A stretch of DNA of 64,000 bases from Galeopsis tetrahit (GCA_963675135.1 OY776125.1:65609441-65673440); one strand, 5' to 3'; counted from the first letter of the stretch, positions 36,345 through 47,664 are shown. The notes: generated from the sequence alone by a model not told the origin. A program made the numbers and translations.

Positions 36345-37441
36345 TGATATGACATAATGATGTCATATCTCAACAAGGGATCTGATACATAAAAAATCTC
36401 TCCATTGTATTGGTCTGAGAGAAGGGCCCCTGAGTTTGCCTCCTCCGACTCCCTAGAACAGGAACATGAATAGCTTGTCCTAAAAGGTTTTTGGCACCAG
36501 GTCTGATCCTGATAGAAGATTCCATAGTGATACGACATAATGGTGTAGGTCTAGAAAGGAAGAGCTACTGATTAGAAACCAAAACAAGAGCTGATCACTT
36601 CCTTTCAGGATCAGAAAATCCTCTACCCGTGATATGGGTCATGATCTGATCAGATCCCTTCGGGATCTGATCTGATATTAATAGCCCCATCTCAGACATG
36701 ACCAGATCTGATGAACATGGACGGAGGAATAAGGGTCCTCATTCGGTCTTCTCCGCATGACCAGGGTCAGGATGATAAATTGTCTTGGTTGACAAGGAGG
36801 AGCAAGCAATCTTGATGTGTCAGAATATCTCTGAATACCTCTGCAAATGTATGCGCACTACCCGAACAATCAGTTATGTGTCAGAGTCGTACCATGACGT
36901 GGCACTATTTGTAACAAACCCTAGAGGCGATTTTACATATATACCCCTCAAGAACAAGGTATAAAGGCACCCCCTTTTCATTTTAAAAGAGGGCTAAGTT
37001 ATCTTTTCATTTTGACTATTCACTCTCATATACAAAAGACTCTTATCTTCTTCATCGTGCTCGACTGACTTGAGCGTCGGAGGTCCGTCGCCGGACACTC
37101 CTCCGGCCCGGTTTCTGTGCAGGTCCTCAGCTCATCAAGGACGTGCATCATTATTCAACATCCAAGGATTTGCAAAGGCCTCATTTAGGTATTTCTTGTT
37201 TCAATCTCTTTTTGATTGTGTTCCTTATTATTCACTTTTGTGAATTTGATAAGGTCACATCACATGGAGAAATTGAGAAATATGGAATCGATTAATTGAA
37301 TAACTAGACTCTTCTCTCTTCTATATATGAGAGAATAGAGTTACGGTTTACAAGAAATGAAAGGGAGTTACAACTGAAATAAAACTAATTAAGAGAACTA
37401 ACTAATCTTCCCTTGACTTGACTTGTTCTCCTCACATGATT

Positions 37442-38406
37442 CCTTCTCATGTCTTATCCTACACGATTTTTTTTTATCATATACACATGCATAGGTAGGG
37501 AGAGATTATAAAAAAATAAGGTAGCTATATCTCACATAATGATGTGGAAAACACATGTATCGTATATTAAGATTCAGATTATATTTGTGAAAATAACCCA
37601 TTTATATACAATCATACATACGGAGTACAGCATATTGTAGTGGTATAAGATTAGTTTTGCATGTGTCTCTTCCGAGGGATCACGCACGTAACAACTAATT
37701 TTGATTTTCAAACAAAATTGGTCAACTTTGCACACAATTAATTAGCATAGACAAAAATTTGTATACACTAAATGTATAGAACAATTTAAGTGAGTTTTTA
37801 TATGATAAATATTTATTAAAATATATTTCCTCCGTTCCATGTTAAGCTATATATACATATTAAGAGAGATAAAAAATAAAAAAGGTAAATGAAAATTAGT
37901 AATTTAACAATAGTCATTCAAAATGACAAGATGAATAATTTAACGAGAAGTAGATGTAGTATTAATTTGTTACTACGAGTTAATTATTTTCACTAATACT
38001 ATTTTTTATTTTATTTTTACAATTTTCACTAAAATCATTGAACTATGTACATTAAACCGTATAGTCGGTGTTGATTTAAAGAGTGTTAATCCTACCCAAA
38101 TATTTATACATTAGATGCACTCTCAATTCAAATGTGATTTTAAATAATATTAATGAGTTAGTATTAATTATTTTCACTTAATTTTTAATTTATTTTTACC
38201 GAGTAATCTAAATAGTAACATATCAAAAAAAAAAAACACTTATGAAATAATACTTCCTCCATCTTATAATTATTTACGCCAAATTTTGAGCACACAAAAA
38301 GTAAATAAAATGTGTAATGAGTAAAATATTAATAAATAATTTTATAAACTTTTATAAATAAAGCAAAAAATTAATTAAATTAAGTGTGAAAGTAAAGTCA
38401 TTATGT
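37442..38406. other. Intergenic AT-rich DNA
   Basis: No gene. The stretch at about 38253-38406, together with 39527-39600 beyond the next element, looks like the two halves of a Stowaway-like MITE (TTCCTCCATCTTATAATTA at one end, the inverse of ACAATTGTGGAATAAACGT at the other) split by the Mutator-like element. Confidence 0.45.
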
Positions 38407-38415
38407 GTAAATATA

Positions 38416-39517
38416 GGGAAAATATCAATTTTGGTCACTGAACTTTACCACCTTTCACATTTGGTCACCCACATTTCATCACTATCAAAATTGGTCACTC
38501 ACTTATTCGTCACTATCAAAATTGGTCACTCACTTATTCTTTCTCTATCAATTTTGATGTGCTGCTAGAGAATCCGTCATTTATGGAGAAAAGGTTTTGA
38601 GCGCCAACTTTTATTTTCCCTCTTTTAATTCCTTAACCCTAAACCCCCCAAACTTTTTTTTTTTTTTAAATTTTACTGAATTTATCCTCAATTAATTCTC
38701 AGTCATTATACAAATTCAATATGAAAATCAATAATTGAAATATTATTAAAAAAAAGTCTGAAAAACAGAGTACAAAAGCAAGTCTGAACAATTTTCAACC
38801 ACAGTGAATAAAATAATTATAAACCATCGAACTACACACCATAATTATAAGCTTTTTTTTTTTTAATTTTACTGAATTTACTTCAATTAATTCTCAGTCA
38901 TTATACAAATTCAATATGAAAATTAGTAATTGAAATATTATTAAAAAAAGTCTGAAAAACAGAGAACAAAAGCTGAATAATTTTCAACCACAGTGAATAC
39001 AATAATTATAAACCATCGAATTGTGGTTGAAAATTATTCAGACTTGCTTTTATACTCTGTTTTCAAACTTTTTTGAATAATATTTCAATTATTGATTTTC
39101 ATATTGAATTTGTATAATGATTGGGAATAGAAACTTATTTCAAAATAGTTAATTATTAGAATTCATTTTCCCATTTATACTTATTCGGGTTTGATAATCT
39201 ATTCTTAACCATACACCAGTAATTTAACCACACACCAGTAATATTAATTGAAGTCAAATTAAAAAAAAAAATGGGTTTGGGGAGTTTAGGGTTAAGGAAT
39301 TAAAAGAGGGAAAATAAAAGTTGGCGCTCAAAACCTTTTATCCGTTAGTAAATAACGGATTCTCTAACAGCGACATCAAAATTGATAGAGAAAGAATAAG
39401 TGAGTGACCAATTTTGATAGTGACGAATAAGTGAGTGACCAATTTTGATAGTGATGAAATGTGGGTGACCAAATGTGAAAAGTGGTAAAGTTCAGTGACC
39501 AAAAGTGATATTTTCCC
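38416..39517. mobile_element. Mutator-like foldback element with about 250-bp TIRs
   Basis: The ends GGGAAAATATCAATTTTGGTC and (reverse complement) GGGAAAATATCACTTTTGGTC begin inverted arms of about 250 bp (38416 to about 38665 and about 39270-39517) that differ at few sites. GTAAATATA flanks both sides exactly (38407-38415 and 39518-39526), a 9-bp target duplication as made by Mutator-type transposases. The centre holds a further direct duplication (about 38685-38850 and 38865-39020) and an inverted copy of part of it (about 39020-39130). No coding sequence: a non-autonomous MULE. Transcripts would fold into a long hairpin. Confidence 0.92.
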
Positions 39518-39636
39518 GTAAATATATAAATATTATGATGATATAGTTTATGAAGAAGATTTATTTTTAGAATGTATAAACAATTGTGGAATAAACGTAC
39601 AATATAAGTGTATATAATTTATCTTTTTTGTATACT

Positions 39637-39850
39637 CCCTCCGTTCCTATAAAATTTGCGCCCTTGAAATTTTACACATTTTAAAAAATGCGTAAAAAAT
39701 CTGTAATGAGTGATGTTTTGTAAAACTTTTACTAATAAAGTAAAAAAAAAAAATAATGACATATGAATAAATATGTGTATTTTTTTAAGGGTATGAATAA
39801 TAAAATATTTATTTTTAGAGTGTGTAAAATATTTATACGGGACGGTGGTA
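39637..39850. mobile_element. Stowaway-like MITE, decayed
   Basis: It starts CTCCCTCCGTTCCTATAAAA after TA and ends with TTATACGGGACGGTGG before TA. The ends are imperfect inverted repeats. It adjoins the next MITE within about 10 bases. Confidence 0.55.
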
Positions 39851-39860
39851 ATATTAATTA

Positions 39861-40131
39861 CTCCCTCCGTCCCACAACTGTTTGCACACTTACCTTATTT
39901 GTCCGTCCCACAATTGTTTGCACACCCATAAAAGGAAACTCTCTAATAAACTCCACCCTCACAATATTCACATATTTACACAAAATGCCATTACTTTTAC
40001 TCTCTTTCCAATCACCTTTTTACTTTATTTATATAACTTTACAAAATTACCCCTCAACACTCCACTCATTACACTTTTTTCTTAATAAGTGTGTCCACCT
40101 AGTGGTGCAAACACTTCCGGGACGGAGGGAG
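39861..40131. mobile_element. Stowaway MITE with duplicated left end
   Basis: It begins CTCCCTCCGTCCCACAACTG and ends CCGGGACGGAGGGAG, with TA at 39859-39860 and 40132-40133. Bases GTCCCACAA(C/T)TGTTTGCACAC occur twice (39868 and about 39902), so the left terminal repeat was partly duplicated. No coding capacity. Confidence 0.88.
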
Positions 40132-40277
40132 TATGTTCCAATTGGCAAATTTAATAGGAGAAAGGGAATGTGGAAATAGAGATTTTGACACGTGAAGAAT
40201 GAAGTCAAAGTGGGCGGGCAGTTGAGAAGTTTCTACGCGCGTCCACATTATTGCAATCAAACATTGTCCACATTGCT

Positions 40278-40300
40278 TTTTTTTTTTTTTTTTTTGACAG
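40278..40300 (-). mobile_element. Retroposon insertion reduced to its poly(A) tail
   Basis: A 23-bp insert (18 T then GACAG; on the minus strand CTGTC followed by a poly(A) tail) is flanked by the exact 17-mer ACATTGTCCACATTGCT (40261-40277 and 40301-40317). That is the target duplication expected of LINE-machinery integration. Only five non-tail bases were copied. The LINE at 55440 also ends in TGTC plus poly(A). Confidence 0.75.
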
Positions 40301-40544
40301 ACATTGTCCACATTGCTGACAATGAGAGATTGTGGAATTATGATCTGCATCTCTTTTAATCATTTTTTCCACTCTTCAAGTTTCTCTGTATTTTCCCAGG
40401 TCCAATTTAACCCTTTCGACGATTTATCTTAATAATTTTTGCACTCTCAACAAAATTAAACAATTTTAATGTACATTGGCTATGAAAATGTAAATGTACA
40501 TTAATCGGATGTTAATGAACTGATTTTAGTGCATGAGAAGAAGA

Positions 40545-41185
40545 TAATCGTGTTAGTTAGACAATTTCACTAAAAGTGTACATGTCGTCTGAAGATATCA
40601 GATCAACTAAGTGAATTTAGACATTTTAGTTGATATGTCATCTCGTTTGATAGTTGATCATCTCATTTGATGTTATGAAGACAACTCATTTGAGTCTGGT
40701 CTAAATCATCGATCTTATCTCAACTGAGTTGAAAAAGACATAACAATTGAGGCCAAGTCAGCTGATAGTTAAGATAGCTGAGAAGAGCTAGCTCAAGTCA
40801 TCTGTTCGCGACATTTTTAAAAATCTAACTACTAATCGGTTAATTCGTTGCATCGTAGTTAGAAGTCAGTTATTAACAGTTCGGTAATGCTTTGTATATC
40901 TATAAATACAACCCATTCATATAAGAAATGGTTGGTTGAGTGGATTAGTTGAATCATACACAAGAGAGCTAGAATACGCAAATTGAGGTTTTCTTAGATT
41001 GAGTGTTTGAGCGTTGTAATCTGTAACTTGATTTATCCATAGTGAAAGTGCACCTCTATCATTTGTGGACGTAAATTTTACGATCGAACTACGTAAATTT
41101 CTTGTGTGTTAGTGTTTGTACTTTTCTTTATCGATCATTTTATTTCTTGTGGATATTTTAGGCTTATTGAATTGTTTTACGGTGA
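40545..41185 (+). mobile_element. LTR-like remnant (possible solo LTR)
   Basis: The sequence has the layout of a plant Copia LTR: TATAAATA at 40901-40908, then about 100 bp later GAGAGCT and TGTAATCTGTAACTTG. After that comes ATAGTGAAAGTGCACCTCTATC, then GTGGACGTAAATTTTACGATCGAACTACGTAAATTTCTTGTG, given here only as landmarks at about 41040-41105. No matching second LTR or target duplication was found; ends are approximate. Confidence 0.55.
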
Positions 41186-42204
41186 AGTAAAACATAATAC
41201 TCCGTAGTAGATAAAAGGTAACATCATGCAACTGTTACTTTTGATTCGTTACTCTACTAATATCAATGCAAATTATTCATGCCCTTTAAAAATAGTACTC
41301 CCCCATTGTACAATAATTTTCACACTTTCTTTTTTAGACATTTCGATCACAATAACTTTCACACTCTTAAAATAAAAAACTCATTATAAACTTTACCTTC
41401 ATAATATCCATAATTTTTTTCCGTGGATGTTTGATTAATGTATTACTCAGAAGACACTCTAAATTTCACTTATACTAACTATTGAAATATTTTTACAAGG
41501 ACTGTTTACTTTTACCATCAGATGAATTTCTCCACAATTAATAATTTAATTTACTTCATCAAAATAAATAAATAAAATCAAACACCCACTTACTACTTAT
41601 GCACCCTACCAAAATTCTCCAAAAACAAAAATCCTATTTCCGAAATCTCCAATTAATTACAATAAAAACACCGCAATTATTTTAGTATTTCCTTAACAGG
41701 TGTAATTGCATAATTAAGTAGTCCCGCGTAATTATTTGTCGTTTTTCCTTTATTTTATTCATATCGAGCATATGTAAACTGTCACTGCCTAGTCTGCCTT
41801 TATGATTTGAGATACTGAATGGTGGTTATGGAATGAAGATTTGGATTATTACGAAATGAATTAAAGTAGCAGAGAATAGAATTCATGTTAAGATTATTTC
41901 TATAACATACGGAGAGTATTTTTCTTTCAATATAAATTATTTCTTTTATTGTCGAAAAATCCTAAAGTCATATGAGAACAGTCCGCTCAAGAGATCGAAA
42001 CCCCGTTAAAAATCTTCCCTCGAAAAAATCCTAAAGTCACAGCAAAGGAAAAGTAAACTTCTCTAGATATCAAGTGAATCTGTAAAATTCAGAGTATAAA
42101 TCTTTAAATAATAATTCTTGCAATTGATCTGGAGGATCATTCCACCATTTGAACGTCGTCTCCGTCATAAATGCTAGCTTTGTCCGCGATGCATTGCCTT
42201 CTCT
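41186..42204. other. Intergenic AT-rich DNA
   Basis: No gene. Around 41300-41400 a fragment resembling the left end of a Stowaway MITE (ACTCCCCCATTGTACAATAATTTTC) occurs twice in part. Nothing else is recognised. Confidence 0.45.
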
Positions 42205-42564
42205 ATATATGTCACGCCCCAATTTTTAAAAAATAGATTTTACATAAAATAATTGACAATTTAAAAGTAAAAAGGCATAACAAAAAATTTAAATAAGAAA
42301 TGAAAATTATAAATTTATTTTCTTCAATAAATATAATAACATTCGACGGAAGCTTAATTATAAATAACAATTTGAAAGAATTTAAATGTAATATCTAGAA
42401 AACCACAATGTCTCAATTGATTTTATTAAATGATAATAGCTTTGTCATCCACCGCTTCTAAAATCTAAAAATGTTAAAATGAAGGGGTGAGCTCAGTGGG
42501 GACACGCTTGCCAAAACTAAACACAATAAGCAATTAAATTATCACAAACGTAAACATGCATTTA

Positions 42565-42740
42565 ATGTATTGCCACTTCTCAACTTCTCGTTTATAAAGG
42601 TCAAAGACCTACTTCTCAACTTCTTGTTTATAAAGGTCAGAAGACCTATTTCTCAACTTCTCGTTTATAAAGGTCAGAAGACCTAAGGTCAAATGACCTA
42701 TTTCTCAACTTCTCGTTTATAAAGGTCATAAGAGATGTAT
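42565..42740. repeat. 37-bp tandem repeat in left Gypsy LTR (about 5 copies)
   Basis: The unit CTTCTCGTTTATAAAGGTCA plus GAAGACCTATTTCTCAA is repeated about five times. Part of each unit, AGGTC-AGAA-GACCT, is an inverted repeat. The homologous array in the right LTR is far longer. Confidence 0.88.
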
Positions 42741-43041
42741 TTCTCATACATAATTCACATTAGTATCAATAAAATCACAGATCACATTTAATAATGACAA
42801 ACAATTAAGATAGAAATCCACACCTCAAAAGATGAACGTGCTGGAAACGATATGTGGAAACATCGGGTGAATTATTTCTCATAATTGTCGTTGTCTTGCA
42901 TGGAGTATAGAGAATAACAAACGATCGAATTTTCTTCTAAATGAAATTGAATCCTTAATATAATAATTAAAAGACTTAAATGAAAAATGCATTAGTTCAT
43001 CTCATCACCCGTCTCTCCAAATAACATACACATTTATATAT

Positions 43042-44740
43042 GGAATTTTTTCGGTTCGGGGCCTGAAAGATGGATTAACTATCAATTTAAGGTTTAAAAA
43101 AAATTTCTATTGATATAAGGCTCGATTCATTAAAACTATCAATGAAAGGCTTAAAATTTTAACACCGTTAACAATATACTTAACGGAAGATAACGAGACA
43201 ATTAATTACTACATAATATATCCCTGTGGCATCTAATTCAATTAAAAAAATAAGATTTTGTTTTCTTCTTACTCTTCTATGGACGCTGATACTCTGTTTC
43301 TCTCCCCTAATATTAGGGTAGTTATCTACTATTGGCTCCAACCATTGCCATTAGAAACAATTGAAGATAGCAACGAAAGATTTTGTGACAAGGGCATATA
43401 ACACGACTGTTCTTCTCAATAATTTCAAATTATGACAAGCCCTAACTCTACACTTAAAACCAAGGTGTTAAGTCCTCCCTCACGTGAGAGGCCTAACTCT
43501 ACACTTAAAACCAAGGTGTTAAGTCCTCCCTCACGTGAGAGGTCCCTAGAGAGCTTAATAAATACCCTCCCTCACTCACGCTCTTTATCCGATGTGGGAT
43601 ATTCACGTGAGAGGGGGACCAGCATCGAAGTAGAGAGCTTAATACCCTCCGGGGAAGGTGTTAAGTGATTTTGGCTTAATAAGCCAACCCAAGACAATAC
43701 CCTTCCTCACGTGAGAGGTCCCTAGAGAGCTTAATAAATACCCTCCCTCACGTGAGAGGTCCCTAGAGAGCTTAATAAATACCCTCCCTCACTCACGTGA
43801 GAGGGGGACCAGCATCGAAGTAGAGAGCTTAATACCCTCACGTGAGAGGGGGAAGGTGTACCCTCGATGTGGGATACCCTCCCTCACGTGAGAGGGGGAA
43901 GGTGTACCCTCGATGTGGGATAAATACCCTCCCTCACGTGAGAGGGGGACCAGCATCGAAGCATCGAAGTAGAGAGTTGACTCTGATACCATGTGATAAG
44001 GCCTAACTCTACACTTAAAACCAAGGTGTTAAGTGAGAGGATTGCCCAGGCTTATAAGCCCACCTAAGACCGTCTCTCTATCCAATGTGGGATACCTTAA
44101 TACAAATCAATGAAGCTCAATCAACATGAATTTTTAATTATACTCCGTATATTGTATATTAGCTTTACGATAAAGATCCGAGAACCAAAATTCACAAATT
44201 ATATCACTAAGAGAAAACTCAATTTATAACTTGAGAAATAATAAACGTAACAGGTAGTATTACTATCAATCTAAAACATAAACAACAATGAATATGTCAC
44301 GTACATGATTAATTAAGCAAAATGATTAATTGCTACTGTCCTCTTGAATTAATTGTTATTGATCTCTTTGAGAGAATCTGTAATGTAAAATAGATAAAAC
44401 ATACTACAGTATCATTCATAATCTGCATCAAGGAAAGAAGAAGAGAGGGTGAATATTGTAGAAACACAACTACACTAACAAAGGAAAGAGAAACTGAGAT
44501 GGAAAGGTCAGCGTCCGTGGAGGAAAAAGAAGAAAACAAAATCTTTTTTTTTAAATTGAAATTATATGTCACATGGAAATATTATTTGACCGTTAAGTAG
44601 ATTGTTAACGGTGTTAAAATTTTAAGTCTTCCATTGATATATAGTTTTAATGAATCGAGCCTTATGTCTATAGAAATTTTCTTTTAGGCCTTAAATCGAT
44701 AGTTAACCCATCTTTCAGACTTCGAACCGAAAAAAAATCC
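43042..44740. mobile_element. Mutator-like element with about 150-bp TIRs inside the left Gypsy LTR
   Basis: Terminal inverted repeats start GGAATTTTTTCGGTTCGG (43042) and, from the other end, GGATTTTTTTTCGGTTCG (44740). They continue through AAAGATGGATTAACTATC and on to GTTAACGG-type sequence for about 150 bp. Flanks TTTATATAT (43033-43041) and TTCATATAT (44741-44749) match at 8 of 9 positions. The right Gypsy LTR is an empty-site control: there the flanking sequences are joined apart from a separate MITE. No transposase is seen. Confidence 0.8.
43432..44110 (-). repeat. TRIM-like unit with CACGTG-palindrome tandem array
   Basis: Two copies of GCCTAACTCTACACTTAAAA plus CCAAGGTGTTAAGT at about 43440 and 43485, and a third at 44002, suggest LTR ends. 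CATGGTATCAGAG (minus, about 43993-43981) is a Met-tRNA primer site beside the right one, giving minus orientation. Between them lie scrambled tandem units of CCCTCCCTCACGTGAGAGG, TCCCTAGAGAGCTTAATAAA and GACCAGCATCGAAGTAGAGAG. CACGTG occurs nine times (43481, 43532, 43604, 43708, 43749, 43794, 43839, 43885, 43935). TRIM is an inference. Confidence 0.65.
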
Positions 44741-45756
44741 TTCATATATATAGCATTAGGGGGTGAGAGAAACAAAATTAAATATGTAAATGAAATCGAC
44801 GCTTGTAACATCAATTGGTTTAAATTCTCATAATAATTAGAAACGCATGGGCATGAGAAGTATTGGAGGGTCAAACAACCATTAATATATATATATATAA
44901 CGTTTTAAGAGAGTTATTAAAAATAATTTGATACAATTTCTAGTTTTAAATATACACGCGTATATATGTATTATACTTTTTTTTTTATATTAACTTATAA
45001 ATCTTATTGATTTAATTATCTTTATTATAATTATTAAATTCTTTGGGGTATTACATTCTACCTCACTTAATAAAATTTCGTCCTCAAAATTTAGCATTAT
45101 AATCGTGACATAACATAGCAACATAGGCACATAGCATACTAGAAGTATTAGCGTTCAATATAATGTAATAACATGAAATATCGCATGGTGAAATAAAATA
45201 TGAAATTATAATGATATGTACCTTATCGAGTTGAGGCGGTGAGGCAGTGATGGACGACATAACATTTTTTTCTAGAATTAATTTATTCGTTCAAAAATAT
45301 ATTTTTAACTTACTCGACTCAAAATATAATTTTTTTAGCAAGTCTACAAGAACGAGACCCGCTCTAATACTACTCTGTCACGCCCCAATTTTTAAAAAAT
45401 AGATTTTACATAAAATAATTAGCAATTTAAAAGTAAAAGGGCATGAACAAAAAAATTAAATAAGAAATGAAACTTACAAATTTATTTTCTTCAATAAATA
45501 TAACAACATTCAGAAGATTAATTTTAAATAGCAATTTGAAAGAATTTAAATGTAATATCTAGAAAACCACAATGTCTCAATTGATTTTATTAAATGATAA
45601 TAGTCTTGTCATCCACCGCTCCTCCTCGCCACCAGCTTCTAAAATCTGAAATTGTTAAAATGAAGAGTGAGCTCAGTGGAGACACGCTTGCCAAAACTAA
45701 ATACAATAAGCAATTAAATTATCACAAACGTAAACATGCATTTAATGTATTGCCAC

Positions 45757-46420
45757 TTCTCAACTTCTCGTTTATAAAGGTCAGAAGACCTACTTCTCAA
45801 CTTCTCATTTATAAAGGTCAAATGACTTGTTTATCTCAACTTCTCGTTTATAAAGGTCAAATGACTTGTTTATCTCAACTTCTCGTTTATAAAGGTCAGA
45901 ATACCTACTTCTCAGCTTCTCGTTTATAAAGATCAGATGACCTACTTCTCAGCTTCTCGTTTTTAAAGGTCAGATGACCTACTTCTCAGCTTCTCGTTTA
46001 TAAAGGTCAGATGACCTGTATTTCTCAGCTTCTGGTTTATAAAGGTCAGATGACCTACTTCTCAGCTTCTCGTTTATAAAGGTCAGATGACCTACTTAAT
46101 TCTCAGCTTCTCGTTTATAAAGGTCAGATGACCTACTTCTCAGCTTCTCGTTTATAAAGGTCAGATGACCTGTATTTCTCAACTTCTCGTTTGTAAAGGT
46201 CAGATGACCTGTATTTCTCAACTTCTCGTTTGTAAAGGTCAGATGACCTGTATTTCTCAACTTCTCGTTTGTAAAGGTCAGATGACCTGTACTTATCAAC
46301 TTTTCGTTTATAAAGGTCGGATGACCTACTTCTCAGCTTCTCGTTTATAAAGGTCAGATGGCTTTTCGTTTATAAAGGTCAGATGGCTTCTCGTTTATAA
46401 AGGTCGGATGGCCTGGATAT
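45757..46420. repeat. 37-bp tandem repeat in right Gypsy LTR (about 18 copies)
   Basis: Same unit as at 42565 but expanded, now mostly CTTCTCAGCTTCTCGTTTAT plus AAAGGTCAGATGACCTA. A later sub-run has GTTTGTAAAGG with CTGTATTTCTCAA. AGGTC-AGAT-GACCT is an inverted repeat in nearly every copy. Open frames here on both strands are repeat artefacts. Confidence 0.9.
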
Positions 46421-46630
46421 ATAAAAACATCGGGTGAATTATTTCTCATAATTGTCGTCGCCTTGCATATAGAGAATAACAAAAGATCGAATTTTCTATA
46501 GAGAATAACAAAAGATCGAATTTTCTTCTAAACGTAATTGAATCCTTAATATAATAATTAAAAGACTTAAAATGACAAATGCATTAGTTCATCTCATCAC
46601 CCGTCTCTCCAAATAACATACACATTCATA

Positions 46631-46916
46631 GGGCTAGTCTTGGGTGAGACCGTCTCACAGAATGAGATCCGTGAGACGGCTTTTATATAAAAAAAGTGAT
46701 AATGTTTGAGCAAAAAGTGATAGTGTTTAAGTAAAAAGTGATAGTCACTTTTGTTAAAAATATTATCACTTTTCATTTAAACATTATCACTTTTTTTACA
46801 AACCAAAATTTGGAAAAAAAATATGGGTTATCCTACCCAAAATTTTGAAATATGAGTTAAAAGGATCCGTCTCACAGAAAAGGATCCGTGAGACGGTCTC
46901 ACACAAGTTTTTGCCC
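46631..46916. mobile_element. MITE with GGGC...GCCC ends in the right Gypsy LTR
   Basis: The ends carry GTGAGACCGTCTCAC inverted repeats, with GGGC and GCCC at the very tips. ATTCATA flanks both sides (46624-46630, 46917-46923); an 8-bp reading CATTCATA is possible, which would suggest hAT. Inside, AAAAGTGATA words form a second inverted repeat. The left Gypsy LTR lacks it. Confidence 0.75.
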
Positions 46917-47040
46917 ATTCATATATATAGCATTAGGGGGTGAGAGAAACAAAATTAAATATGTAAATTAAACCGACGCTTGTAACATCAATTGGTTTAA
47001 ATTCTCATAATAATTAGAAACGCATGAGCATGAGAAGTAT

Positions 47041-47609
47041 GGGGTGGAAATAGGTGAGACCAGGTTTGTATAAAAAAGTCTAGGTCTATTTAAAAAAAAT
47101 TAGCCTAAACCTGGCCTATTATCTATAATAGACTTTTTTTATAGGTTTGGCCTGGCCTTTTTAGTAAACAGGCCAGGCCTACGAGCCTAGAAGCCTATTT
47201 AAAATTTATTCAATACAAAAATTTAAAAATATAATTTAATATTTAAAAATACAAATAAATTCACGATCAAAATAAGTGCAATACAATAATAAATTCAAAT
47301 AAAAACAAAAAAATAGTTTCTTAAGTAAAAAACATATTTAATTTGCATTAATTTACTATTAATATTAGCATTATATGTTAAGAATTATATTATTATAAAA
47401 TATATATAAATATTTATCTACAATTAATTATATATATAACACATAATTTTAAATAGGCCGGCCTGATAGGCTTATAAGGCCTTATATATGGCCTAAGCCC
47501 GACCTACTTAATTAAATAGGCTTTTTAAAAAGCCTTAGTCCGACTCATATTATAAATAGGCTAGGCCAGGCCCTTGCCCATGTCGGGTGGCCCGACCTAT
47601 TTCCACCCC
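47041..47609. mobile_element. MITE with GGGGTGGAAATAGG ends in the right Gypsy LTR
   Basis: GGGGTGGAAATAGG at the left and CCTATTTCCACCCC at the right are exact inverted repeats. The inside is rich in AGGCC/GGCCT and CCCGAC words. Compared with the empty site in the left LTR (GAGAAGTATTGGAGG at about 44850), the insertion duplicated TAT (47038-47040, 47610-47612). Superfamily uncertain: the ends look hAT-like, but 3-bp duplications fit other superfamilies. Confidence 0.75.
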
Positions 47610-47629
47610 TATTGGAGGGTCAAACAACA

Positions 47630-47664
<35 letters not shown>

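Larger units (their letters stand above)
31323..37262 (+). mobile_element. Non-coding LTR retrotransposon (LARD-like) inserted in the Copia LTR
   Basis: LTRs at 31323-32235 and 36345-37262 (about 915 bp) both begin TGATATGACATAATGATG and end AAGGTCACATCA. They look nearly identical, differing at a limited number of sites. CATGG flanks the element on both sides (31318-31322, 37263-37267). A primer-site-like sequence, TGGTGCTGTCTGTGGGAA, starts two bases after the left LTR. The polypurine tract TAGGGGGGAGTGGA lies directly before the right LTR. The 4.1-kb interior has no gag or pol, so it must use enzymes of another element. Each LTR has TATAAA (31933-31938, 36960-36965) suitable as promoter. 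The plus orientation follows from the primer site and polypurine tract. Confidence 0.92.
26176..37436 (-). mobile_element. Copia LTR retrotransposon, 5' LTR split by another element
   Basis: The 3' LTR is 26176-26402. The 5' LTR is 31283-31322 plus 37263-37436, the two halves joining into the same sequence. The octamer-type primer site TGGTATCAG (31282-31274, minus), complementary to initiator Met-tRNA, sits directly inside the 5' LTR. A long G-rich polypurine tract (plus strand C-run, 26403-26425) sits directly inside the 3' LTR. The pentamer TGATT occurs at 26171-26175 and 37437-37441 as target duplication. The gag-pol frames run between. A different non-coding LTR element fills 31323-37262. 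Confidence 0.93.

Noticed and set aside
43981..43993. tRNA gene fragment (CATGGTATCAGAG)
   Set aside because: Only the primer-site stretch complementary to Met-tRNA is present. No cloverleaf is seen, and the context is LTR-like.
45594..46350. Frames over the 37-bp array in the Gypsy LTR
   Set aside because: Repeat artefacts inside an LTR. Units shift frame, and no domain is seen.
47635..47662. (TA)n tract as a functional site
   Set aside because: A simple microsatellite in the LTR, also present in shorter form in the other LTR copy.
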